A DNA stretch of 5,666 nt from JBDKGD01 sp964645125 (GCA_964645125.1 CAZXZC010000037.1:1-5666); one strand, 5' to 3'. Shown: positions 1 to 4,996, counted from the first letter of the stretch. Notes: generated from the sequence alone by a model not told the origin. Made by a program: numbers and translations.

Positions 1-765
1 GTAGATCGCATCGACCTTTGTTCCCTGTGGAATTTTTTGACTCATAGTTAAGGCTTCTCGCCGTTCACTTGGAGTCAATTCGTAAAACGCATCGTGCATA
101 TAGCCAAACGCCAAAAAAGATCGATACTGGCTCTCTTGCCATTGTTGTAGCTGGCGTGAAGTCAGCCTTGCGCTTTTGCGTTCTTCCTGCATATGAAGTG
201 CAAGTAGCCCAACAAACCGTTGCATCTTGGCCTTGTCGTTTGCTGGGGCAGGTTGATTCTCCGGAAACTCCGCCATGGTTCCATTATTGGCGGTTATATA
301 GTCGGCACGAATTTTTCTGTAAGCATCGTTGAGGCATTCGGCTTCCGCTGAACCCTCATTAAATGCAACAGACGGTGCCGATACATTCTCAGCTTCTAAA
401 AGTTGGGCATTTTCCCACCCCGCATCTTTGCCGAGCGGGAGTATTTGATAGGTAACAAGTGGAACCGGTTTCGAATCCATTATCCGAGTCACCGTAACCA
501 AATCAACTTCCCCATCCCTGTTGAGGTCAACATATAAAACCTCAGTGTCTTTTTCACGAGACGTATAGCAGGCGCTGTCAACGGGTCGGTCCCCTTGGTA
601 ATAGGGTGGATCAGGCTCAAAACGCTCAATGACAGCTGTGGCTGCGGGCGCCTTTTGGGGAACAGGTATTGTGGCGTTGAGGCTTCTTGTAACGCTATAC
701 ATGCATCCGAAAACGCATACCAACAAGAAAACGGTAACAAAAAACGGAAGTCCAATTTTAGACAT
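1..765 (-). CDS. Exported or membrane-anchored protein with one calcium-loop-like motif (3' end beyond window)
   Basis: The frame is open from an ATG at 763-765 to the left edge without a stop, so 255 residues are visible and the C-terminus is missing. I do not recognise the family. Residues 5-23 form a hydrophobic segment after a lysine (start MSKIGLPFF), fitting a signal peptide or N-terminal anchor. Residues 18-21 (VFGC) make a poor lipobox, so lipoprotein status is only possible. A proline/alanine-rich linker (about 33-45) follows. Residues 80-88 (DLNRDGEVD) match the DxNxDGxxD loop of dockerin and FG-GAP/VCBS-type calcium sites, and the following VTVTR suggests a beta strand. From about 176 the sequence becomes helical, charged and Gln/Glu/Arg rich. 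The start is supported by AAGGAGA nine bases upstream and by a strong promoter at 825-852. It lies downstream of the alpha/beta hydrolase on the same strand. That this is a real gene is fairly sure; its function is unknown. Confidence 0.8.
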   Translation of the reverse strand, partial: MSKIGLPFFVTVFLLVCVFGCMYSVTRSLNATIPVPQKAPAATAVIERFEPDPPYYQGDRPVDSACYTSREKDTEVLYVDLNRDGEVDLVTVTRIMDSKPVPLVTYQILPLGKDAGWENAQLLEAENVSAPSVAFNEGSAEAECLNDAYRKIRADYITANNGTMAEFPENQPAPANDKAKMQRFVGLLALHMQEERKSARLTSRQLQQWQESQYRSFLAFGYMHDAFYELTPSERREALTMSQKIPQGTKVDAIY

Positions 766-774
766 ATCGAGCAA

Positions 775-781
775 TCTCCTT
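775..781 (-). promoter_or_regulatory. Shine-Dalgarno site of the left-edge exported protein
   Basis: On the minus strand the sequence AAGGAGA stands nine bases before the ATG at 765, an almost perfect anti-16S match. It fixes the start of a frame that another reading would place elsewhere. It is the only strong Shine-Dalgarno site seen at any start codon in the window. Confidence 0.85.
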
Positions 782-802
782 CAGAAGAAATCAAAGTATG
801 TT

Positions 803-818
803 CAGTTGTAGTGAACTG
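803..818 (-). other. Small stem-loop at the predicted mRNA 5' end
   Basis: CAGTT and AACTG form a 5-bp inverted repeat with a 6-base loop. With the -10 element at 825-830, transcription should start near 818, which puts the hairpin at the very 5' end of the leader. A 5'-terminal stem-loop of this kind can protect mRNA, but five base pairs is short and chance is possible. An alternative pairing GTTCA/TGAAC (800-804 with 812-816) competes with it. Confidence 0.3.
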
Positions 819-824
819 TAGCAA

Positions 825-852
825 AAAATAACATATATAAATAAATTGTCAA
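825..852 (-). promoter_or_regulatory. Sigma-70-type promoter with extended -10 for the left-edge exported protein
   Basis: On the minus strand, a perfect -35 box TTGACA (852-847) is followed after 16 bases by TATTTT (830-825). A TGn extension (833-831) lies directly before the -10. The spacer is very AT-rich. The -35 box begins immediately after the stop codon of the upstream hydrolase (854-856). The predicted start near 818 gives a leader of about 53 bases that contains the Shine-Dalgarno site. This is the strongest promoter in the window by consensus match. Confidence 0.75.
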
Positions 853-853
853 C

Positions 854-1462
854 TTATCTGCTGGTAATATCTGCAATTAACTCAGGGAATGTTTCCTGTT
901 TAAAATGCCCCCTGTTATTAAAAATCCGCAGTTTTGCCATTGGCAGTTTTTGGAAGTATTTATCTGCTTCTGAAATCGGAACCGTCGCATCGTCGGCGCT
1001 GTAATACAAGAAAATACTCTCAACACGATTTTGCATGGAGGCTACGCGATTTGCATCAAGACTAAAAGATCCCAGCAACTCCCCACTCGCCGCATCAAAT
1101 GGCCCAGCAACCAAAAACAAACGCCGCACTGCGCGAGGGCTCTCTCCTTCAGAAAAATACTTTGCAAGAAATAGTGCTCCAAGTGAGTGGCCAACAATAT
1201 CAATGCCATCATCAACCTGCTCCAGTATCTTTTCAAAAAATATTTTCCATTCGCTGTAGCGGGCATTGGAACCGTTTGGCATGGTAGGTCGAAGCACATC
1301 GTACGAACTCCCCAACACCTCCTGCAGGCACTCCTTCCAGTCTCTTTGCTTCCTGAGTCGGGCAAGGTCAATCGCCAGCGCATGCAAGGAGGCTAAATAA
1401 GCCTCGTCATTTTCAAAAGTTGTGCCGCCGTGAATCACCAATATTTGTTGAGGATTGCTCAT
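854..1462 (-). CDS. Small alpha/beta hydrolase, RBBP9/YdeN-like serine hydrolase
   Basis: This is a 202-residue, probably cytosolic single-domain alpha/beta hydrolase. The first strand runs straight into HGG (residues 11-13, oxyanion region). The RPTMPN segment (58-63) and the tryptophan at 72 resemble the P-x-MP...W pattern of the RBBP9/YdeN group. The nucleophile elbow is GHSLG (91-95) with Ser93. The acid is Asp157 or Asp158 in SADDATVP, and the histidine is His186 in NRGHF, so a full Ser-Asp-His triad is present. The substrate cannot be read from sequence; esterase or peptidase-like activity on small molecules is the usual guess for this family. A longer frame begins at 1489. I prefer the ATG at 1462 because homologous sequence begins here and because a TGn-TAGCAT element lies eight bases upstream, which suggests a leaderless mRNA. 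It is divergent from the gpsA-like gene. Confidence 0.88.
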   Translation of the reverse strand: MSNPQQILVIHGGTTFENDEAYLASLHALAIDLARLRKQRDWKECLQEVLGSSYDVLRPTMPNGSNARYSEWKIFFEKILEQVDDGIDIVGHSLGALFLAKYFSEGESPRAVRRLFLVAGPFDAASGELLGSFSLDANRVASMQNRVESIFLYYSADDATVPISEADKYFQKLPMAKLRIFNNRGHFKQETFPELIADITSR

Positions 1463-1470
1463 GAATATAG

Positions 1471-1479
1471 ATGCTATCA
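1471..1479 (-). promoter_or_regulatory. Extended -10 element before the alpha/beta hydrolase
   Basis: On the minus strand TGA-TAGCAT (1479-1471) is an extended -10 with four of six matches to TATAAT. It ends eight bases before the ATG at 1462, so transcription would start at or within about two bases of the start codon. No -35 box or Shine-Dalgarno site is evident. The neighbouring divergent promoter has the same GTGATA core. Confidence 0.5.
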
Positions 1480-1536
1480 CAAAAACCATGAGTACTTAAA
1501 ATACGCAATAAACAATAGCGGGAATAGAGCCAACAG

Positions 1537-1545
1537 TGATACACT
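1537..1545 (+). promoter_or_regulatory. Extended -10 element before the gpsA-like gene
   Basis: TGA-TACACT (1537-1545) is an extended -10 hexamer with four of six matches to TATAAT, nine bases before the ATG at 1555. The transcript would have a leader of only a few bases, and no Shine-Dalgarno site is present between it and the ATG. The -35 region (around 1517-1522) is not recognisable, as is common for extended -10 promoters. It would drive both gpsA-like and glpK-like genes. Confidence 0.5.
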
Positions 1546-1554
1546 CATAAGTAT

Positions 1555-2442
1555 ATGAACATTCTGATTGTAGGCGGCGGAAAACTTGGGGGCACCATAG
1601 CAAGCACCATACAAAAAAATAATCATCAGGTAACAGTGTGGGATGTTGACCCTGCCAAAAGCACCACTACCCAAACCCCAGAAGTTCTTGTGCCGAGCGC
1701 GCAGCTGGTGTTCTTTTGTGTGCCGTCGTGGGTTTTGCGTGAAGCCCTGCAGCGCATCGCGCCGCTGGCAAATGGTGAGTGTGTGTTTGTGGCAGTATCA
1801 AAAGGAATCGAAAAAGAAACCGGCAAAACAGTGCCGCAACTCTTCCAGGAGCTTGCTCCAGCTATTCCGCTAGCGGTGATTGGCGGCCCCATGCTTGCGG
1901 CAGAAATAAAATCTGGCAAAACCGCCGTGGCCGTAGTTGCCTCCACGAACCACCAGGCCTGCCACACTGTTGAGTCGGTGATGGCCTGCGAACAAATTCG
2001 AGTAGAGTGCTCAAACGATCCGGTCAGTGTTTCTTATGCCGGTGTACTTAAAAATATGTACGCCACCGCCCTTGGAGTGTGTGATGGGCTTGAACTTGGT
2101 GATAACCAAAAAGGCTGGTTATTAATGCGCGCAGTAGAAGAAATCAGAAGCATAGCAGGCCTACTGAACATTCAAGAGTCAGTGGTTATGGGTTCTGCGG
2201 GTCTTGCAGATTTAGTAGCAACCGGGTTAAACCCGCATTCAGCAAACCGCACACTCGGGTTTGAAATCGCCACCAAAGGTACGTGCAACATTCAAGCCGA
2301 AGGTATTTCTTCTATTGTGCCTTTGCGCGCGACACTTGGTGATTCAGTAAGCCAACTTCCGCTCTTAAACGCCATTACCGCGGTGGTTATTGACTGCAAA
2401 CCGGCAGCCGAAATATTCTCAAAGTTTTTTCATGAAGCCTAA
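1555..2442 (+). CDS. gpsA: NAD(P)-dependent glycerol-3-phosphate dehydrogenase, GpsA-like (short form)
   Basis: Enzymes of this family interconvert dihydroxyacetone phosphate and sn-glycerol 3-phosphate in the cytosol, supplying the phospholipid backbone. The Rossmann motif GGGKLGG is at residues 7-13, VPSW at 56-59 and SKGIE at 82-86 (Lys83). GPMLAAEI follows at 111-118, LKN at 165-167 (Lys166, Asn167), DGLELGDN at 177-184 and GLADLVAT at 216-223 (Asp219, Thr223). The C-terminal EG is at 249-250. The order and spacing match GpsA throughout. At 295 residues it is shorter than the usual 330-340. About 20 residues after WDVDPAK, where the family has an N-x-x-(Y/F)LP region, are absent. The SRNR motif reads SANR (229-232), so the first arginine, which contacts phosphate and cofactor in the family, is alanine. 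It overlaps the glycerol kinase by 11 bases. A diverged paralogue with another substrate is possible. Confidence 0.87.
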   Translation: MNILIVGGGKLGGTIASTIQKNNHQVTVWDVDPAKSTTTQTPEVLVPSAQLVFFCVPSWVLREALQRIAPLANGECVFVAVSKGIEKETGKTVPQLFQELAPAIPLAVIGGPMLAAEIKSGKTAVAVVASTNHQACHTVESVMACEQIRVECSNDPVSVSYAGVLKNMYATALGVCDGLELGDNQKGWLLMRAVEEIRSIAGLLNIQESVVMGSAGLADLVATGLNPHSANRTLGFEIATKGTCNIQAEGISSIVPLRATLGDSVSQLPLLNAITAVVIDCKPAAEIFSKFFHEA

Positions 2443-3613
2443 TCAAACCATTCTTGCTCTTGATATTGGCACCACCAACATAAAAGGCTTGGTGTTTGAT
2501 AACTTGCTCCAGGAGTTGGCTGTGTGTGAGCGCCCACTCGCCAAGCGCGTACGCGGTGCCACAGTAGAGCAAGACCCGCAAGAATTCATAACTGCTTCCA
2601 TAGAAGTATTGCGTGAAACGCTCGCCAAAAGTGGCACAGCGCCGCAAGATTGTGTGGGTCTGGGTATTACCAATCAACGCGAAACCATTATTGTATGGGA
2701 TAAAACCACTGGTGTGCCCGTGTACCCTGCTATCGTGTGGGAGGATACTCGCACAAAAACATACTGCGCGAAAATAAAAAAACAGCACAACGCAATGGTG
2801 CAAGAAAAAACCGGACTCGAAATCATCCCCTATTTCTCCGCTTCAAAAATCCGCTGGCTTCTCGAATGGCTCAAACAAGAAAAACCATACCAAAAAACAG
2901 ACAATCTCATCTGTGGTACCGTCGATACCTGGGTTTTGTGGAACATAGCTCAGGGCAATCCACATGTAACCGATTACACAAATGCATCACGCACCATTTT
3001 GTACAACATCCAAACACTTGAGTGGGATGCACAGCTCCTTTCCCTATTTAATATCGAAAAAACCATGCTGCCGCAAGCACTCCCCTCTGCTGGCAACTTT
3101 GGCGTTGTGTGCCCCGACATTTTTGGCTTCCCCGTCCCCATTCGCGCCGTTTGCGGCGACCAGCAAGCAAGCCTCTATGCCGCAGGTACAAACAAACCAA
3201 CCACCAAAATAACCTATGGTACTGGTGCATTTATCAATCAAATACAAGGCGCGAAGTTTACGCGCGCCTCTGGTTTTTTCACCACACTCACCGCCACCAC
3301 AACCGCCCATGCGCCCGCATACGCACTTGAAGCCAAGGTAAACGACTCTGGTAAAAAAGTAGCCGCGGTGCTGGGGGTACCGGCAAAAATGAAACGAGTG
3401 GTAACAGCCATCATGAAAGATGTTGCGCTCCATCTTAAAAAACTTCCCATTGCTCCCAAAAAAATAATTGTCGATGGTAAAATAACCCTCTATAAAGATT
3501 TCATGCCGCTCCACGATAAAATTATGAGAACCAAAACCATCAAGCAGCGCATATACAACGGCACGGCATTAGGTGTTGCCATGCTCGTTCAAGATTCAGT
3601 GACAAAGAAATAA
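2432..3613 (+). CDS. glpK: Glycerol kinase-like FGGY carbohydrate kinase with shortened C-terminal domain
   Basis: Glycerol kinase transfers phosphate from ATP to glycerol, giving sn-glycerol 3-phosphate. The N-terminal half is close to GlpK: DIGTTNIKG (11-19, phosphate loop), TNQRET (80-85), IVWEDTRT (101-108), PYFSASK (133-139), GTVDTW (162-167), HVTDYTNASRT (178-188) and CGDQQASL (241-248). The glycerol-binding set, Arg83, Glu84, Tyr134 and Asp243, is complete. TYGTG (261-265) is also kept. The protein has 393 residues against about 500 for the family. After YALEAKV (297-303) it lacks the long stretch ending in the LGAPYWD-type motif and resumes near MKRVVTAIM (320-328). The DGG nucleotide motif reads DGK (348-350), and the usual C-terminal tail is missing. 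The ATG at 2432 is chosen over an upstream one at 2390 because FGGY homology begins just after it. It starts inside the gpsA-like gene, without a clear Shine-Dalgarno site, suggesting translational coupling. Confidence 0.85.
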   Translation: MKPNQTILALDIGTTNIKGLVFDNLLQELAVCERPLAKRVRGATVEQDPQEFITASIEVLRETLAKSGTAPQDCVGLGITNQRETIIVWDKTTGVPVYPAIVWEDTRTKTYCAKIKKQHNAMVQEKTGLEIIPYFSASKIRWLLEWLKQEKPYQKTDNLICGTVDTWVLWNIAQGNPHVTDYTNASRTILYNIQTLEWDAQLLSLFNIEKTMLPQALPSAGNFGVVCPDIFGFPVPIRAVCGDQQASLYAAGTNKPTTKITYGTGAFINQIQGAKFTRASGFFTTLTATTTAHAPAYALEAKVNDSGKKVAAVLGVPAKMKRVVTAIMKDVALHLKKLPIAPKKIIVDGKITLYKDFMPLHDKIMRTKTIKQRIYNGTALGVAMLVQDSVTKK

Positions 3614-3614
3614 T

Positions 3615-4097
3615 TTATGCTTTTGCTGTGCCGCGCGCGAGCATCCAAAACACAAACCCAGTCCAAATTGAAATAGCACCTAAAAGCGCAATAGACCCAG
3701 AGAACAAATAACTTAATAATGCCAAGTTCAAGGCCGTAATAAGCGTAGTGGCGGTGATCCAAATATCCCGAGCCGTGTTTGCCACCATTACCGGCTTACC
3801 TTGTGCGTCAAGCACAGGCGTACCGTCTGCGTTTAATTTTGCAATCTGCCGCGGCATCTGCGCGAAAGTTTGTCCGCCAGTAATTTTTAACGTATGCATA
3901 CGAATAACATCGGCCTGCGCTTTTAATGTCAGTGGCCCGCGCACTGGCACGCCCGGCACTGAAGAATCCTCGGGAGTCACGATATTCTCCCGCGCAATTG
4001 TCGTATACGTAAACCACAATCCCCATACCCCGCCTACAAACAACACCACGCCCACAACCACCGCCAAAAATGATGAGAATGCCAAAAGTGATTTCAT
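3615..4097 (-). CDS. Three-helix membrane protein of unknown function
   Basis: This 160-residue protein has a hydrophobic N-terminal segment (about 4-28, starting MKSLLAF) and two more near the C-terminus (about 113-133 and 134-154). A polar region of some 80 residues (30-110) lies between them. That region carries a TPEDS stretch (41-45), VRGPLTLKAQADVIRMHTL (52-70), GGQTFAQMP (74-82) and a repetitive DGTPVLDAQGKPV linker (91-103). TARDIWITATTL (108-119) leads into the second helix. From memory, this arrangement resembles small uncharacterised membrane proteins common in Actinobacteria, but I cannot verify that. By the positive-inside rule the polar region could face outside if the N-terminus is inside. 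The ATG at 4097 sits exactly where transcription from the TGC-TATAGT element should begin. Its stop is one base from the stop of the convergent glycerol kinase gene. Function is unknown; it does not look like an enzyme. Confidence 0.8.
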   Translation of the reverse strand: MKSLLAFSSFLAVVVGVVLFVGGVWGLWFTYTTIARENIVTPEDSSVPGVPVRGPLTLKAQADVIRMHTLKITGGQTFAQMPRQIAKLNADGTPVLDAQGKPVMVANTARDIWITATTLITALNLALLSYLFSGSIALLGAISIWTGFVFWMLARGTAKA

Positions 4098-4103
4098 GTA
4101 TTC

Positions 4104-4112
4104 ACTATAGCA
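4104..4112 (-). promoter_or_regulatory. Extended -10 element before the three-helix membrane protein
   Basis: On the minus strand TGC-TATAGT (4112-4104) matches the -10 consensus at five of six positions and has the TGn extension. Six bases separate it from the ATG at 4097, so the predicted first transcribed base is the A of the start codon. A weak -35-like TTAGAA lies 16 bases upstream. This is the clearest leaderless arrangement in the window. Confidence 0.65.
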
Positions 4113-4168
4113 AATCAGTTAGGCTTTCTAATGCAAGAAGTATAAAGGTAAGGCTGCTGGTGCAATAG

Positions 4169-4636
4169 CTAGTTTAATTGCCAAATAGTGTAATTAAGGT
4201 AGGCTGCAAACGAAACCCATGCAATATAAGGGAGAAGCAAGGCTCCTGCTACCGAGTTAATTCTCCAAAACAGCACCGTTGTTATAATAATTGTCACAAG
4301 TAGCAAAATAATTTCCACAAACGCCGCGCCGGGAGATTGAACGTTAAAAAACAAAATTGACCACAGTACATTAAGCCCTAGCTGTATCCCATATGCCCAC
4401 AGCGCCGCACTCGCACCTGGTTCACCTCTTCGTGCCCATACCATACCAGCTGCAATACCCATAAGGGTAAACAATGTTGTCCAAACCGGCCCAAATACCC
4501 ATGAAGGCGGATTCCAGGTGGGCTTTGCCAAAGCTACGTACCAGGTTCGCACGCTTGAGGCAGTAAATACAGAACCTACAATGCCAGCCGCTTGTGCGAT
4601 GAGTATTGAAATAAAAATTGGGATAAAACGCGTCAT
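4169..4636 (-). CDS. tspO: TspO/MBR family membrane protein (tryptophan-rich sensory protein)
   Basis: TspO proteins are five-helix membrane proteins that bind porphyrins, cholesterol-like or other hydrophobic ligands. In bacteria they are tied to stress and tetrapyrrole handling. This 155-residue protein has the usual length and all landmarks. TWYVALAKPTWNPPSWVFGP lies at 31-50 and VWTTLFTLMGIAAGMVW at 51-67, while LNVLWSILFF lies at 88-97. LPYIAWVSFAAYLN (135-148) and the terminal IWQLN complete the pattern. Hydrophobic helices lie at about 5-25, 47-67, 78-98, 103-123 and 131-152. It ends with TAG, the only non-TAA stop seen. It is transcribed in the same direction as the membrane protein downstream, from which it is separated by 71 bases holding that gene's own promoter. 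No Shine-Dalgarno site is evident. Family assignment is secure; ligand and role here are not known. Confidence 0.95.
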   Translation of the reverse strand: MTRFIPIFISILIAQAAGIVGSVFTASSVRTWYVALAKPTWNPPSWVFGPVWTTLFTLMGIAAGMVWARRGEPGASAALWAYGIQLGLNVLWSILFFNVQSPGAAFVEIILLLVTIIITTVLFWRINSVAGALLLPYIAWVSFAAYLNYTIWQLN

Positions 4637-4670
4637 AGGTAGTAAATCAAACTGACTTCTTGTTCTAAAT

Positions 4671-4688
4671 AATAGAGGGTTTTCTATT
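4671..4688 (-). other. Small hairpin in the tspO leader region
   Basis: AATAGA (4671-4676) and TCTATT (4683-4688) are a perfect 6-bp inverted repeat with a 6-base loop. It lies between the ASCH gene's stop and the tspO start. The stem is AT-rich and has no clean T-tract after it on either strand, so it is not a convincing terminator. It overlaps the predicted transcription start of tspO (about 4687) and could be a 5'-terminal hairpin or an operator. Chance is possible. Confidence 0.3.
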
Positions 4689-4693
4689 CTGTA

Positions 4694-4702
4694 ACTATAT
4701 CA
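4694..4702 (-). promoter_or_regulatory. Extended -10 element upstream of tspO
   Basis: On the minus strand TGA-TATAGT (4702-4694) has five of six -10 matches and the TGn extension, with the same TATAGT hexamer as the element at 4104-4112. Transcription would start near 4687, giving tspO a leader of about 51 bases. The -35 region is not recognisable. It lies just after the stop of the ASCH-domain gene, so tspO probably has its own transcript in addition to any read-through. Confidence 0.55.
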
Positions 4703-4720
4703 CAAAACTATCCGCTATTT

Positions 4721-4996
4721 TTATTCAAAAGAAATAATCTGGATACCTTTTTCTTTGAGAGCTTCTTCAGACCACCACAAATCTTGCAGCTTGAACTTTT
4801 TGAGATAAGAAACTTTTTTCTCCAAGATGCGACCTGTCGGCTTTCTTGTTTTGGGGTCAGCGGATGTGTATTCCTCAAGCACCAACGTATCTCCAACCTC
4901 AATATCAAAATCATTCAAACGAAGTTCATACTTTTTCTTACCATCCAAAATATCCTGAAAGTATTCTGGCAAAACTTTTTTAGGTATTGTTTTCAT
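4721..4996 (-). CDS. Small ASCH/PUA-like domain protein (DUF3850-type)
   Basis: The 91-residue protein shows the ASCH-type pattern. LPEYFQDILDGKKKYELRLND (9-29) contains the GxKxxExR motif. VGDTLVLEEY (34-43) follows, then TGR (54-56) and VSYLKK (62-67). ASCH domains share the PUA-like beta-barrel fold and are thought to bind RNA or nucleotides; a few act as RNases or amidohydrolases on modified nucleosides. This protein is a stand-alone domain, and its substrate cannot be inferred. It begins inside the last 17 bases of the HAD-family gene, in another frame, so the two are probably cotranscribed and translationally coupled. No Shine-Dalgarno site is clear, only an A-rich stretch upstream. The C-terminus (residues 72-91) includes DLWWSEEAL. 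Its base composition, like that of the HAD gene, is more AT-rich than the genes to the left. Confidence 0.85.
   Translation of the reverse strand: MKTIPKKVLPEYFQDILDGKKKYELRLNDFDIEVGDTLVLEEYTSADPKTRKPTGRILEKKVSYLKKFKLQDLWWSEEALKEKGIQIISFE

Noticed and set aside
69..332. Plus-strand frame of 87 codons at the left end
   Set aside because: It is antisense to the supported minus-strand gene at 1-765, has no ribosome binding site and shows no recognisable motif.
489..824. Minus-strand frame of 111 codons overlapping the left-edge gene
   Set aside because: It lies out of frame with the much longer open frame at 1-765, which has a Shine-Dalgarno site, promoter and signal-like N-terminus. Its own translation shows no domain pattern.
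1463..1489. Upstream ATG at 1489 as the hydrolase start
   Set aside because: The nine extra residues would overlap the extended -10 element at 1471-1479, and homology begins with the strand leading to HGG just after the ATG at 1462. Not excluded if transcription starts farther upstream.
2390..2431. Upstream ATG at 2390 as the glycerol kinase start
   Set aside because: It adds 14 residues lacking family resemblance and deepens the overlap with the gpsA-like gene. The FGGY fold starts right after the ATG at 2432.
3044..3514. Long minus-strand frame within the glycerol kinase gene
   Set aside because: It is a shadow of a well-supported coding region, with a cysteine/glycine-rich translation typical of antisense reading and no family pattern.
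3748..4110. Plus-strand frame of 120 codons opposite the membrane protein
   Set aside because: Its translation is threonine-rich and low in pattern, whereas the minus-strand frame has clear transmembrane helices and a well-placed promoter.
4174..4199. Inverted TTAATT/AATTAA near the end of tspO as a terminator
   Set aside because: The repeat is AT-only and lies within the conserved codons for the C-terminal LNYTIWQLN of TspO, so coding constraint explains it. There is no GC stem with a T-tract.
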